Positions 1-7,657 of a stretch of 16,768 bases of DNA are shown here, in pieces. Location of the stretch: contig JAKBBA010000071.1 of assembly GCA_021808665.1 (NCBI GenBank), positions 1 through 16,768 on the forward strand. The letters run 5' to 3'. This stretch comes from Actinomycetes bacterium (GTDB lineage Bacteria > Actinomycetota > Acidimicrobiia > Acidimicrobiales > Palsa-688). Under the pieces are notes generated by a model that saw only the letters and a list, made by a program, of their open reading frames with translations, made no database searches and was not told where the DNA came from. Position 1 is the stretch's first letter. The number at the start of each line of letters is the position of its first letter. The position numbers were made by a program, and so were the translations under genes.

Positions 1-181
1 CGCTTCTTGGGCTGTCGCGCTCCCCCTGAACTTGTCCGGGGCGATCACGACGCGGGGCATCCCCTATGGTGCCCGATTCGACGGTGCCGGGGCTAGCGCC
101 CGCCAAAGAACGCCGGCCAAGCCGCCAGGCGCTGCACTATGCGGTCACGAGCTTCGCCAGCGGGAAGGTAGCGTCGTTTCG

Positions 182-1600
182 ATGGACAGCGGCGCCAATG
201 CGCTCATAGTGGTCTCCAACCGGGGACCCGTGAGTTTCGAGCGGGACCCGTCGAACGGTCGACTCCGGGCGAAAAGAGCAGCCGGCGGCCTGGTCAACAC
301 ACTGGGCCCCGGTGCGCGCCGCCACGGCGCTATCTGGTTGGCGGCTTCAACAGGAGGAACCGATAAGCAGCCCGCCCCGGCGGCGATGCTCGCCGATGAG
401 CAGGTCGCCTTCTGGCCGGTGACGGTCAAGCCTGACCTTTACCATGCCTACTACGACGTCATCTCGAACCAGACCCTCTGGTTCTGCCTTCACGGGCTTT
501 GGGATACACCGCGGCGCCCACGCTTCGATCGTCACTGGTGGAGCGCGTGGAGCTCGTACAGGAAGGTCAACGAGCTTTTCGCGAGGGAGGTCGACCGGGC
601 AGCGCCTCACGGAGCGACGGTACTTGTTCAGGATTATCAGCTTGCCCTCACTCCTTCGATAGTGGCGCGGCGTCGCCCCGACCTTCGGGTCTCCTCGTTC
701 GTCCATACCCCGTGGTGCACCCCCGGGGAGCTGTCGTCACTTCCCGATGAGGTCGCATCTGAGGTCCTTGCGGGACTGGCGGACGGTGGACCGGTCGGCT
801 TCCACTCCCCGAGGTGGGCGGCCGCATTCGACGACTGCGTGAAAGCCGTGCTCGGCACGCAGGCGACCACCTACGTCGCGCCTGCCGCAGTCGACGTCGA
901 GGGCCTGAGGAAGGTGGCGGCCTCCGAGGAGTGCGAGGCGGAACGCGTAGCTCTCGACGGGGCTGTCGCCGGACGGAAGCTGATCGTCCGGGTGGACCGG
1001 ATGGAACTTTCGAAGAATATCCTTCGCGGGTTCTGGGCGTACGACGAACTGCTCGAAACCAGACCGGACCTGAGAGGCAAGGTTGTGTTCGCTGCGCTCG
1101 TGTACCCCTCGCGTGTCGGCCTCGCCGAGTACCAGGCCTACAGTCAGGAGGTGCTGTCCCTCGCCGCTCGGATCAACGAGCGATGGGGGACGCCGGAGTG
1201 GACTCCGGTGCTGTTGCACCCGGAGGACAATTACCCCCGGTCGATCGCAGCCCTTCGAAGCTACGACGTCCTGCTGGTCAACCCACTCCGGGACGGCCTG
1301 AACCTTGTCGCAAAAGAAGGGCCCTCGGTCAACGAGCGCGACGGAGCCCTCGTGCTTAGCCGTCAGGCCGGGGCGTGGCTGGAGCTTGGGGACTCTGCGC
1401 TCGGCGTCAACCCTTTCGACGTTTCGCAGGCAGCGGGAGCGCTCGGCCGGGCCCTTGATGAGAGCCCCGAGAGACGAAGTGCCGACGCCAGCCGCCTTCG
1501 CCTTGCGGCGGGGTTGCGCACACCGCTGGACTGGTTCGACGACCTCCTACGTGCCGCGCGCGGATCCGGGCCCGGATCCGCGCGCGCCGAGGGGAGCTGA
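182..1600 (+). CDS. otsA: Trehalose-6-phosphate synthase (GT20 family), OtsA-like
   Basis: Family GT20 enzymes transfer glucose from a nucleotide sugar to glucose-6-phosphate in the cytoplasm, giving trehalose-6-phosphate, the substrate of the phosphatase encoded opposite. The 472-residue product has the N-terminal VSNRGPV loop (Arg14), VQDYQL (Asp151), FVHTPW (173-178), GFHSP (206-210), the Arg273/Lys278 pair in VDRMELSKNI, and the strongly conserved NPLRDGLNLVAKE (367-379). Length is normal for the family. Several motifs differ from the E. coli form (VDRMELSKNI where VDRLDYTKGI is usual; HTPW for HTPF), so the sugar-nucleotide donor is uncertain. The ATG at 182 is chosen because homology begins directly after it; a GGGAAGG lies 13 nt upstream, rather far. 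The frame stays open upstream to a TTG at 32, but those 50 residues look non-native. The last residues (459-468, ARGSGPGSAR) are encoded by a perfect palindrome overlapping the end of otsB. Confidence 0.93.
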   Translation: MDSGANALIVVSNRGPVSFERDPSNGRLRAKRAAGGLVNTLGPGARRHGAIWLAASTGGTDKQPAPAAMLADEQVAFWPVTVKPDLYHAYYDVISNQTLWFCLHGLWDTPRRPRFDRHWWSAWSSYRKVNELFAREVDRAAPHGATVLVQDYQLALTPSIVARRRPDLRVSSFVHTPWCTPGELSSLPDEVASEVLAGLADGGPVGFHSPRWAAAFDDCVKAVLGTQATTYVAPAAVDVEGLRKVAASEECEAERVALDGAVAGRKLIVRVDRMELSKNILRGFWAYDELLETRPDLRGKVVFAALVYPSRVGLAEYQAYSQEVLSLAARINERWGTPEWTPVLLHPEDNYPRSIAALRSYDVLLVNPLRDGLNLVAKEGPSVNERDGALVLSRQAGAWLELGDSALGVNPFDVSQAAGALGRALDESPERRSADASRLRLAAGLRTPLDWFDDLLRAARGSGPGSARAEGS

Positions 1601-2467
1601 GCCCTCGCTCGACGGCGTCGCGCCCGCCGAGGCCGCTATCGCGCGGAGCAGCTCCACTAAAGCTGCCGGCCCGTCCAGGACCACGTCGGCTGCGCGCATC
1701 ACCTCGAAAGGCATCTCGGCTCCCCCGACGGCCACCTTGAGAGCCGCAATCCCCTGCGTGGCAAGTCGATCGACCGCGCGGAACGCCGGAAGATCACCGA
1801 CGTCGTCGCCGGCAAACATCACCGCCTGCAAGCCGGCAGATCTTTCGCTCACGACTGTGCCCTTGTCGATTCCGAGCGCCGGCGCGAGCTCCACTGACAT
1901 CTTGCCTTGGTGGACCGACAGCCCGGTGCGCCGTGCCAGGATCCCAGCGAGATCCCTTACTGCGGGCGCGGCTGCTGGATCGCTTCGATAGTGCAGGGCA
2001 ACGCTCAAACTTTTGCGCTCCACGGATAGCGAAGCGATACCGGCGTCCTCCGCTTCGCCGGCCGCGACCTCCACTGCCGCTAGCCAACGCTCCAGCTCGG
2101 GACCTGACACCGTCCGGTATCGGCCGGGCTCGTCACGGCCGGGGTCGGTGCCTGACTGCGCCTCCATCCCGTAGAGGCCGATCAGCTCTATCGCCCCGCC
2201 GCAGCCCGCCAGGCGCTCGACCAGGTAGGAGACCGGCCTACCTGACACCACTGCGACCCGGCCGACGCGTTCAGAGAGCGACGCCAACGCCTCCGCCGCG
2301 CCCGGCGCCGCCGTCGCCTCGTCGGGTGTTGCGACGATGTCCGAGAGTGTCCCGTCGAAGTCGACGAACACGCCTGCCCTCCGGGGATCGGCGAGCGCAG
2401 CCTTAAGCCACCCCTCCAACGGGTTATCCGCAGTTATTTCGGCCACCCGCTCCTCGAAGTCGGCCAT
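1547..2467 (-). CDS. otsB: Trehalose-6-phosphate phosphatase (HAD superfamily)
   Basis: Hydrolyses trehalose-6-phosphate to trehalose in the cytoplasm. The 306-residue protein shows the ordered HAD motifs: motif I VDFDGTLSD (nucleophile Asp36, acid/base Asp38), motif II VVSGR (73-77), a motif III lysine in GIDKG (Lys202), and motif IV AGDDVGD (219-225, metal-binding Asp221/Asp222). The cap lies between about residues 100 and 195. The recognisable domain ends near residue 280. The remaining 25 or so residues are low-complexity Ala/Gly/Ser/Pro and include ARGSGPGSAR encoded by the palindrome shared with otsA. The gene starts 12 bp after the stop of the upstream LytR_C-like gene and is probably cotranscribed with it. 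There is no good Shine-Dalgarno site just ahead of the ATG, so translation may depend on coupling. Its 3' end overlaps the convergent otsA by 54 bp. Confidence 0.93.
   Translation of the reverse strand: MADFEERVAEITADNPLEGWLKAALADPRRAGVFVDFDGTLSDIVATPDEATAAPGAAEALASLSERVGRVAVVSGRPVSYLVERLAGCGGAIELIGLYGMEAQSGTDPGRDEPGRYRTVSGPELERWLAAVEVAAGEAEDAGIASLSVERKSLSVALHYRSDPAAAPAVRDLAGILARRTGLSVHQGKMSVELAPALGIDKGTVVSERSAGLQAVMFAGDDVGDLPAFRAVDRLATQGIAALKVAVGGAEMPFEVMRAADVVLDGPAALVELLRAIAASAGATPSSEGSAPLGARGSGPGSARGT
1555..1586. repeat. Perfect 32-bp palindrome in the otsA/otsB overlap
   Basis: The two 16-bp arms are exact reverse complements with no spacer, centred between 1570 and 1571. The core reads GGATCCGGGCCCGGATCC and is flanked by CG/GC alternation. 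The codon phase of both genes is symmetric about the centre, so the top strand (otsA) and bottom strand (otsB) both read ARGSGPGSAR. As RNA it could fold into a very GC-rich hairpin of about 14 bp in either transcript. It might therefore act as a bidirectional terminator between the convergent genes, although no T-run follows on either side. Confidence 0.9.
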
Positions 2468-2479
2468 AGCCGAAGCGGA

Positions 2480-3025
2480 TCAAGCCCCTGCTACAAGGTT
2501 GGGTCCGATCACCAGGACGAGGTTCGCAGTCGAGCGCTCCGTAGCCGGGATCGGCGCGCTCGCAGGCGGCGGAACGGTGGTGTTGACGATCGCCGAAGTG
2601 AGTCCGAGCTCCAAAGCCAAGGCGTCCGCCTCGGCCGTGTAGCCGGGCGTGAGGATATAGATGGTCGACGCGGTCACCTTCGACGTTGCGTTGTCGGGTA
2701 GCTCGGTTATGTACCCGTAGCCCGCCTTCAGCTTCGCCGACCACTGAGTAGCGAGCTGGCCGACGAGCACCCCGTTGAGCACCTGAAGCTTCACCTGGCT
2801 CGGCGGGACGGTGGTCGTCGTCGTGGTCGCCTGCGGGGCGGTCGTCGTAGTCACCGCAGGCTTCTTCGGCTTGGTAGCCCCGGTAGTGCTCACGTGCGCT
2901 GCGGTCCCGGACCTACTCAGGACCAGTATTCCGACGATGAGCAGCACGGCGACGAGCACGAGACCGGCGGCCGAACTTGCCCCCGACTCGGAATGGCCTC
3001 GACCCGACCGCATCCCCCTGCTCAC
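2480..3025 (-). CDS. Membrane-anchored protein with LytR C-terminal-like domain
   Basis: A 181-residue single-pass protein: a short basic N-terminus, one membrane helix (about 19-37, rich in Val/Leu/Ile), a Thr-rich extracytoplasmic linker (about 56-75, runs of TTTT), and a C-terminal domain (about 77-175) that begins VKLQVLNG and ends LVLVIGPN, the pattern of the LytR_C family often found at the end of cell-envelope LytR-CpsA-Psr proteins and as stand-alone proteins in actinobacteria. The catalytic LCP domain is absent, so no phosphotransferase role is claimed. The GTG at 3023-3025 is chosen because GAGGAG (3032-3037) stands exactly 6 nt upstream. An ATG at 3013 and longer forms back to 3106 have no such site. 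It precedes otsB by 12 bp. A cell-wall or surface role is inferred from the family; the exact function is unknown. Confidence 0.75.
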   Translation of the reverse strand: MSRGMRSGRGHSESGASSAAGLVLVAVLLIVGILVLSRSGTAAHVSTTGATKPKKPAVTTTTAPQATTTTTTVPPSQVKLQVLNGVLVGQLATQWSAKLKAGYGYITELPDNATSKVTASTIYILTPGYTAEADALALELGLTSAIVNTTVPPPASAPIPATERSTANLVLVIGPNLVAGA

Positions 3026-3164
3026 TAGGCTCTCCTCGCTCGGACGGTACTGCATACGATTTTTTGCTCGGCGGCGCGCGCCCCGCACGCTACGTTGACG
3101 TCTCACGACGGGCTTGCACCACGTTTGTTAGGGCTGCCGGGCAGTCTATTCGACCATGGAGATG

Positions 3165-3184
3165 CAGGCGGTTCAGTTCGCCTG
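3165..3184 (-). terminator. Possible weak hairpin downstream of the response regulator gene
   Basis: CAGGCG and CGCCTG form a perfect 6-bp stem around an 8-nt loop, about 50 nt after the response-regulator stop codon on the minus strand. No U-run follows, so it is only a candidate end for the two-component operon. Confidence 0.3.
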
Positions 3185-3233
3185 GGACACGCCCATGCCC
3201 CTTTGGAAACGATGCCCTGCGCTCAAGGCTCCC

Positions 3234-3905
3234 CTAAGGCCAGCGGTAACGGTGCTCGGGCCTGCCTCCACCATAGCGAAGGGCCACCTCGACACGGCCG
3301 ATCCGCTGCAGATGCGAGAGATAGCGCTGCGCCGTCGCCCGGCTCAGACCGGTGCGCTGCGCAACGTCCTCGCAGGAGAGGTCGGACTCCGCAGCACGAA
3401 GCGCTTCGACTATGACACCTAAGGTCTGAGGGCTTTGGCCTTTCGGGAGCTTGCGAACTTCTGCGGATCTAACGGCAGCGTACAGATCGTCGATGTCTGT
3501 CTGGGTGATCTGCTCCATCCCAGCCATCTTCGCCCGCATCAGTCTGTAGGACTCGAGCACCTCCGAGAGTCGGGCAAAGCTGAACGGTTTGACCAGGTAG
3601 TCCAAGGTGCCACCTTGCATCGCGCTACGCACGCTCGACAGGTCCTGAGCCGCCGTGATCATGATCACGTCGACGTGGGGCATCCCCGGCTCACGCAATT
3701 TTCGCAGAACCTCGAGGCCGGACAGGTCGGGAAGGTAGACGTCGAGAAGAAGGAGGTCAGGTCGCAGCTTAGCGACTGCGTCCAAGGTCGCTTGGGCGCT
3801 GTACGCCTCACCGACGACCTCGAAACCGCTGATCTTTTCGACAAACGCCCTGTGCAACGAAGCAACGCGAAAGTCGTCGTCGGCGACCACGACTGCGAGG
3901 CTCAT
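3234..3905 (-). CDS. CitB/DcuR-type two-component response regulator
   Basis: A 223-residue cytoplasmic DNA-binding regulator. The N-terminal receiver domain (about 1-122) has the acidic pocket ADDD (8-11), phospho-acceptor Asp55 in LLLLDVYLPD, Thr84 in MITAA, and Lys106 in VKPF. The C-terminal half carries a helix-turn-helix (about 176-205, LSCEDVAQRTGLSRATAQRY), which fits the CitB/DpiA/DcuR output domain rather than OmpR or NarL types. The ATG at 3903-3905 overlaps the kinase stop codon (ATGA, 4 bp), so the pair is translationally coupled, and the receiver domain starts at once after it. The frame is open further upstream, but that stretch is antisense-like arginine-rich sequence inside the kinase gene. 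Known members of this family control dicarboxylate or citrate transport genes. Here the nearest transport genes are the divergent ABC importer. Confidence 0.92.
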   Translation of the reverse strand: MSLAVVVADDDFRVASLHRAFVEKISGFEVVGEAYSAQATLDAVAKLRPDLLLLDVYLPDLSGLEVLRKLREPGMPHVDVIMITAAQDLSSVRSAMQGGTLDYLVKPFSFARLSEVLESYRLMRAKMAGMEQITQTDIDDLYAAVRSAEVRKLPKGQSPQTLGVIVEALRAAESDLSCEDVAQRTGLSRATAQRYLSHLQRIGRVEVALRYGGGRPEHRYRWP

Positions 3906-5482
3906 CCGGCGTGCACAGGCGCTTCGCCTTCGGGGTACATTTCCGACTCGAACGCGAGTGCTCCCGGCAGGCGCACCGTAAACACTGCTCCGCCCGAACG
4001 GCGATCGGTTCCCACCTCGACGTGGCCGGAACGCTTGTATACCAGCTGACGTAGGACCGCCAGACCTAGACCCCTCCGGGCCCCGGTGCGAGACGACTTC
4101 GTTGTGAAACCGTCGACGAAGATCGCATCTCGGTCGCTCTCTGCGACGCCGGGCCCCGAGTCGGCAACCTTTATGATCAGGTCCGAGTCGTCCATCTCGA
4201 CGCTCACCTCCACCCATGCGGCGCTGCTGCCTTTAGCCGCGTCGATCGCGTTGTCAATCAAGTTGCCGACCACAGTGACCAAGTCCAAAGCCTCGACCAC
4301 GCGCCCCTCGACGAGGGTGGACTCCCCCACGCGAAGCTCGACCCCTTGCTCACGACCGAGGGCACTCTTGGCGACCAATATCGCGCCTAGCACCGGATCG
4401 CGGACACCTGAACCGACCCGGTCGGCGAACTCACGGTCGTGTCCTTGAAGCTGGGTGGCGAAACGGACAGCCTCTGAATACTCGCCTAACTCGACAAGAC
4501 CGATCACTGTGTGGATCCGGTTGGAGAAGTCGTGCGCCTGGGCGCGCAACGCTTCGGTGAGGCTCAGCGTTCCGTCCAGTTCCCGCAGAAGCGATTCGGA
4601 TTCGGTCCGGTCGAACAGCGTCACCACGTGCCCGAGATCACGCTCTTCCAGAGAAACCGGCACTCTATTGACGACAAGCACCCTATCCTCGCTCACGACG
4701 AGCAGATCTTTCCCGTCGATGTCCCCAGAGAGGGCCTGCAACAGCCTGCCCCCCGAGACAAGCACACTGATCGGCCGGTGAAGGTGACGCCTCGGGAGGT
4801 GAAGAAGTCGCTGAGCTTCGGCGTTCGCGAAACGGACCTTGTCGTCAGGGTCGAGTCCGACGACCCCCTCACGGATTCCCGACAGGGTCGCCTGCTGTTC
4901 TTGGATGAGATCGGTCACCTCGTCCAGTTCCAAACCAAAAGTCCGTCGACGCAACCAACGGGTGACTGAAAGGGTGCCGAATATGGCGATGATCAGCGCA
5001 AGGAACGCCGCTTCGGCTACGTCGATGGTCAGCCGTAGCACCTCCGAACGACCATTTGACCCGGGTCCGACGATCGTCAGCGTTGCGATCACAACTCCCT
5101 GCGTCGATTTGACCGGGACCCGAATCACGTCCGGGACACCCGGCCCGCTGATGTTCGGCTTTCCTGACTCCACCGGCGCCTTGAGTGCGCTCCCTGTGAC
5201 TTCGACGAACCTCGCGGCCTCGCCGATACGCACTCCTTGCAGCAGCGCGGACAATCCGGCCGTGTCGCCTGCGGCAACGTCGCTACGGAAAACCTTCGAT
5301 GTCGCCACAGCGCTGGCCTCAAACAGCTGGCGTTGGCGAAGTTCGCGGCTACCCTCGCCGCTACGAAATACCACGAGACTCGCCCCAATCGCCACCGAAA
5401 CGGCGAACACGCAGAGTTGCAGCACCGCAAGCCTCGTCGATAGACCCAGTTTCGAAGCGTGTCTCGCTCGCATCCACAACAT
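3902..5482 (-). CDS. CitA/DcuS-type sensor histidine kinase
   Basis: A 526-residue membrane sensor kinase. Order of parts: membrane helix 1 (about 16-38), an extracytoplasmic sensor of about 115 residues (40-150), membrane helix 2 (about 152-174), a PAS-like cytoplasmic region (about 190-295), and the kinase core. The phospho-acceptor is His317 in AQAHDFSNRIH, the SpoOB-like H-box with a nearby Asn typical of CitA/DcuS kinases. The ATPase has the N-box NLIDNAIDA (407-415), G1 DSGPG (441-445), F-box GFTTKS (458-463) and G2 RRGLGLAV (469-476). The sensor lies where CitA-type kinases have a Cache/PAS domain, but it is short and I see no clear carboxylate-binding motif, so the ligand is unknown. 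ATG 5482 is preceded by GTCGGGGG, a weak ribosome site; ATG 5473 is an alternative. It overlaps the regulator gene by 4 bp and diverges from the ABC importer. Confidence 0.92.
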   Translation of the reverse strand: MLWMRARHASKLGLSTRLAVLQLCVFAVSVAIGASLVVFRSGEGSRELRQRQLFEASAVATSKVFRSDVAAGDTAGLSALLQGVRIGEAARFVEVTGSALKAPVESGKPNISGPGVPDVIRVPVKSTQGVVIATLTIVGPGSNGRSEVLRLTIDVAEAAFLALIIAIFGTLSVTRWLRRRTFGLELDEVTDLIQEQQATLSGIREGVVGLDPDDKVRFANAEAQRLLHLPRRHLHRPISVLVSGGRLLQALSGDIDGKDLLVVSEDRVLVVNRVPVSLEERDLGHVVTLFDRTESESLLRELDGTLSLTEALRAQAHDFSNRIHTVIGLVELGEYSEAVRFATQLQGHDREFADRVGSGVRDPVLGAILVAKSALGREQGVELRVGESTLVEGRVVEALDLVTVVGNLIDNAIDAAKGSSAAWVEVSVEMDDSDLIIKVADSGPGVAESDRDAIFVDGFTTKSSRTGARRGLGLAVLRQLVYKRSGHVEVGTDRRSGGAVFTVRLPGALAFESEMYPEGEAPVHAG

Positions 5483-5742
5483 CCCCCGACCGCAAATGCG
5501 GCCTACGACGAACCTCGGCCCTAGATACTACCCGCCGGCCTCGCGCGCAGGCGGTCTCTGCACCGAGCAGGAACGAAAGGCGGATGCCCGAAGCCAGCGC
5601 GCAATATGAGCTAAACCACCTAATCAAATACAAGCACTATTAATGCACTGAACATATCGAATCAGTACTGCGGATTGTACCGTGACACCCGTCATCCGAG
5701 AACCCAGGTTCTCCGGTCCGTCGCACACCTCGGGGGTGGAAT
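5483..5742. promoter_or_regulatory. Divergent intergenic region between sensor kinase and ABC importer
   Basis: About 260 bp with no convincing gene. It must hold the promoters of the minus-strand two-component operon and the plus-strand importer operon. A conspicuous AT-rich patch runs about 5605-5665. It contains GCACT twice (5634-5638 and 5645-5649), 11 bp apart, the 8-bp palindrome CAGTACTG (5663-5670), and GTAC repeated at 5677-5680. Near the kinase start an inverted repeat CCGCA-AA-TGCGG lies at 5490-5501. No pair of promoter hexamers with good spacing could be assigned with confidence on either strand. The patch is the most likely place for response-regulator binding. Confidence 0.5.
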
Positions 5743-6618
5743 CTGACTCTGTTTTTCCTATCGTTCGGCTTTGGGCTGGTCACCGCTTCGGTGCTGGCCT
5801 TGAGCGCCGTGGGACTGAGCCTTCAGTTCGGCGTCACCAACTTCGTCAACTTCGGCTACGGAGCGATGCTCGGACTCGGGATGTATTTCACATACGCCCT
5901 CAACACGAGTCTCGGCCTACCATTCTGGCTCGCCGCGATCGGAGGCACCCTGCTCACAGGCGTCGCCGCTGTGATCATCGACGCCCTTATTCTCGAGCCT
6001 TTCGTCCGTCGGGGCACGAGCGGTTTCTTCATGCTGATAGTCACCTTCGGGCTTTCGCTCATCCTGTTGAACGTCATCCAACTCTTCTGGGGCGTGTCGT
6101 TCACAAAGTTCTCGATCCACCAAGGAACACCAGTCAAGATCGGGGCGCTCAGCTTCACACACAACCAGTTGGCAATTATCGCAATCTCAATCGTCGTGCT
6201 GGTTGGCGTCCATCTGCTGCTCACGCGTACCACGCTGGGACGGTCCATGCGGGCTATGTCCGACAACACTCCGTTGGCCAAGGTCAGTGGCATCAACACG
6301 GGCCGCATCACCATGTGGACGTGGTTCCTGAGCGGGTGCCTCGCCGGACTCGGTGGTATCACCCTTGCAATCAACACCGTTTCATTCCAGGCCTACACCG
6401 GCAACAACTTTCTGTTCGTCATCTTCGCCGCAGTTATTGTCGGTGGGATCGGCCAGATCTACGGGGCGATGATCGGGGCTATCGCGATAGGACTGGTCGT
6501 GAACCTTTCCGGCATCTGGATCTCCTCAGCGTACGAGCTCGATTTGGCATTTGCAGTTCTCGTGCTCGTGCTTCTCGTGAGGCCGCAAGGGGTAATCGCC
6601 ACAGTAGGCAAGGCTTAG
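5743..6618 (+). CDS. livH: Branched-chain amino acid-type ABC importer, permease 1 (LivH family)
   Basis: Integral membrane subunit of a HAAT-family importer that, with the second permease, forms the channel. About eight membrane helices are visible. Family features are the first-helix pattern VGLSLQFGVTNFVNFGYGAM, the cytoplasmic loop LGRSMRAMSDNTPLAKVSGI that docks the ATPases, and GGIGQIYGAMIGAI near the end. Length from CTG 5743 is 291 residues, normal for LivH. The first ATG/GTG/TTG in frame is GTG 5791, but starting there would remove the front of helix 1 (LTLFFLSFGFGLVTAS), which matches family members. CTG 5743 has GGGGGTG (5732-5738) at ideal spacing, hence this choice. A one-base sequencing insertion in GTGGAAT (5736-5742) would be another explanation. 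The transported solute cannot be read from the sequence. Confidence 0.88.
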   Translation: MTLFFLSFGFGLVTASVLALSAVGLSLQFGVTNFVNFGYGAMLGLGMYFTYALNTSLGLPFWLAAIGGTLLTGVAAVIIDALILEPFVRRGTSGFFMLIVTFGLSLILLNVIQLFWGVSFTKFSIHQGTPVKIGALSFTHNQLAIIAISIVVLVGVHLLLTRTTLGRSMRAMSDNTPLAKVSGINTGRITMWTWFLSGCLAGLGGITLAINTVSFQAYTGNNFLFVIFAAVIVGGIGQIYGAMIGAIAIGLVVNLSGIWISSAYELDLAFAVLVLVLLVRPQGVIATVGKA

Positions 6619-6634
6619 AAAGGAAGTCTTATCA

Positions 6635-7657
6635 ATGGGAGTCTTCTGGGGTTACGTCGCAACACTCGCCGTCTACTTCTGCATCTACAACATCTTCGCC
6701 TTCGGGCTCAATATCCAGTTCGGCTACGCCGGGATCCTCGACTTCACCGTCATCACCTTCATGGCCATCGGCGGGTACTTCGCCGGTGTAGCCGTGCTCG
6801 GACCTGCCCAGCGGGGAACGGAGATCTACTACATCTTCGGTTGGAGCCTTCCGTGGCCTGTCGCTCTGGTTATCGGCGCAGTCGCTGCGGGTCTTCTCGG
6901 TTTCGTCATCGGGCTTATCGCGCTTCGACGCCTGCGCAGCGACTACCTCGCTATCGTCACTCTCGCGTCGGGGTCGATCGTCTACGGGATCATCAACAAC
7001 GACAACAAGATCTTCGACGGAGGAGCAGGCCTCGTCGGCGTGTCCCAGCCGTTTGGCTCACACATAAGCACGAACCCAAACACCTACAGCGAGTTCTTCT
7101 TGATCATCTGCTTTGTGTTGATGGTCGGTTGCTGGCTGTTCGCGAACAGGCTGTACTCGTCACCTCTCGGAAGGGCGATGCGTGCCATCCGCGAGGACGT
7201 GGACGTCGCGGAGGCGTATGGAAAGAACAGCTTCAAGATCCGGATGACGGCGATGGTCATCGGCTGCATGATGGTCGGCATCGGCGGAGCACTCACAATT
7301 GCTTACGTCACTGCCCTTTCCCCTGCCGGATGGACAACGGGTGAGACATTCGTGATCTGGGCGGCACTCATCGTCGGGGGACGAGGCAACAACTGGGGCG
7401 CTGTAGTCGGATCGTTCCTCGTGGCAGTCCTGTTCAACGAGGCGACCCGGTTCCTGCCGAACATCCCCGGCCACCCGAACATGATCTCCGATATCCGCAA
7501 CATGGCGATCGGCGGTCTCGTGATCCTCACTTTGTGGTTCCGCGAGCAGGGCGTCATACCGGAGCGCAAGGCGAAGTTCATGGAGATCCCCCTACGCGCC
7601 ACACGCGCCAAGCCCGGTCTGCTGGCCGTGTCGGCTTCCGGATCTGACAATGCCTGA
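6635..7657 (+). CDS. livM: Branched-chain amino acid-type ABC importer, permease 2 (LivM family)
   Basis: The 340-residue partner permease. It has eight or more membrane helices, the LivM-typical helix-1 region NIQFGYAGILDFTVITFMAIGG, the RRLRSDYLAIVTL segment (98-110), the ATPase-docking loop GRAMRAIREDVDVAEAYGKN (179-198), and the conserved VIWAALIVGGRGNNWGAVVG (240-259). An AAGGAAG ribosome site lies 10 nt ahead of the ATG and 16 nt separate it from livH. The C-terminal tail after the last helix (about 304-340) is hydrophilic. The stop codon overlaps the next gene's start by 8 bp, so the two are coupled. It is expected to pair with the LivH-type subunit in the membrane. Confidence 0.93.
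   Translation: MGVFWGYVATLAVYFCIYNIFAFGLNIQFGYAGILDFTVITFMAIGGYFAGVAVLGPAQRGTEIYYIFGWSLPWPVALVIGAVAAGLLGFVIGLIALRRLRSDYLAIVTLASGSIVYGIINNDNKIFDGGAGLVGVSQPFGSHISTNPNTYSEFFLIICFVLMVGCWLFANRLYSSPLGRAMRAIREDVDVAEAYGKNSFKIRMTAMVIGCMMVGIGGALTIAYVTALSPAGWTTGETFVIWAALIVGGRGNNWGAVVGSFLVAVLFNEATRFLPNIPGHPNMISDIRNMAIGGLVILTLWFREQGVIPERKAKFMEIPLRATRAKPGLLAVSASGSDNA

Noticed and set aside
737..1219. 160-codon minus-strand frame inside otsA
   Set aside because: It is an antisense shadow of a gene with clear GT20 motifs; no ribosome site or domain.
1561..1580. Back-to-back BamHI, ApaI and BamHI sites suggesting a cloning or linker artefact
   Set aside because: Both genes remain in frame with sensible stops and the flanks are not inverted repeats, so natural origin is simpler; read coverage would settle it.
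3156..3422. 88-codon plus-strand frame starting MEMQAVQFAW
   Set aside because: Most of it is antisense to the response regulator helix-turn-helix coding region, and no ribosome site is evident.
5638..5644. TATTAAT as the -10 box of the importer operon
   Set aside because: No acceptable -35 hexamer lies at the right spacing, so it is left as part of the AT-rich patch.
5682..6791. 369-codon plus-strand frame from GTG 5682 across livH
   Set aside because: Its product is Arg/His-rich and shows no domain, while the livH frame encodes typical membrane helices.
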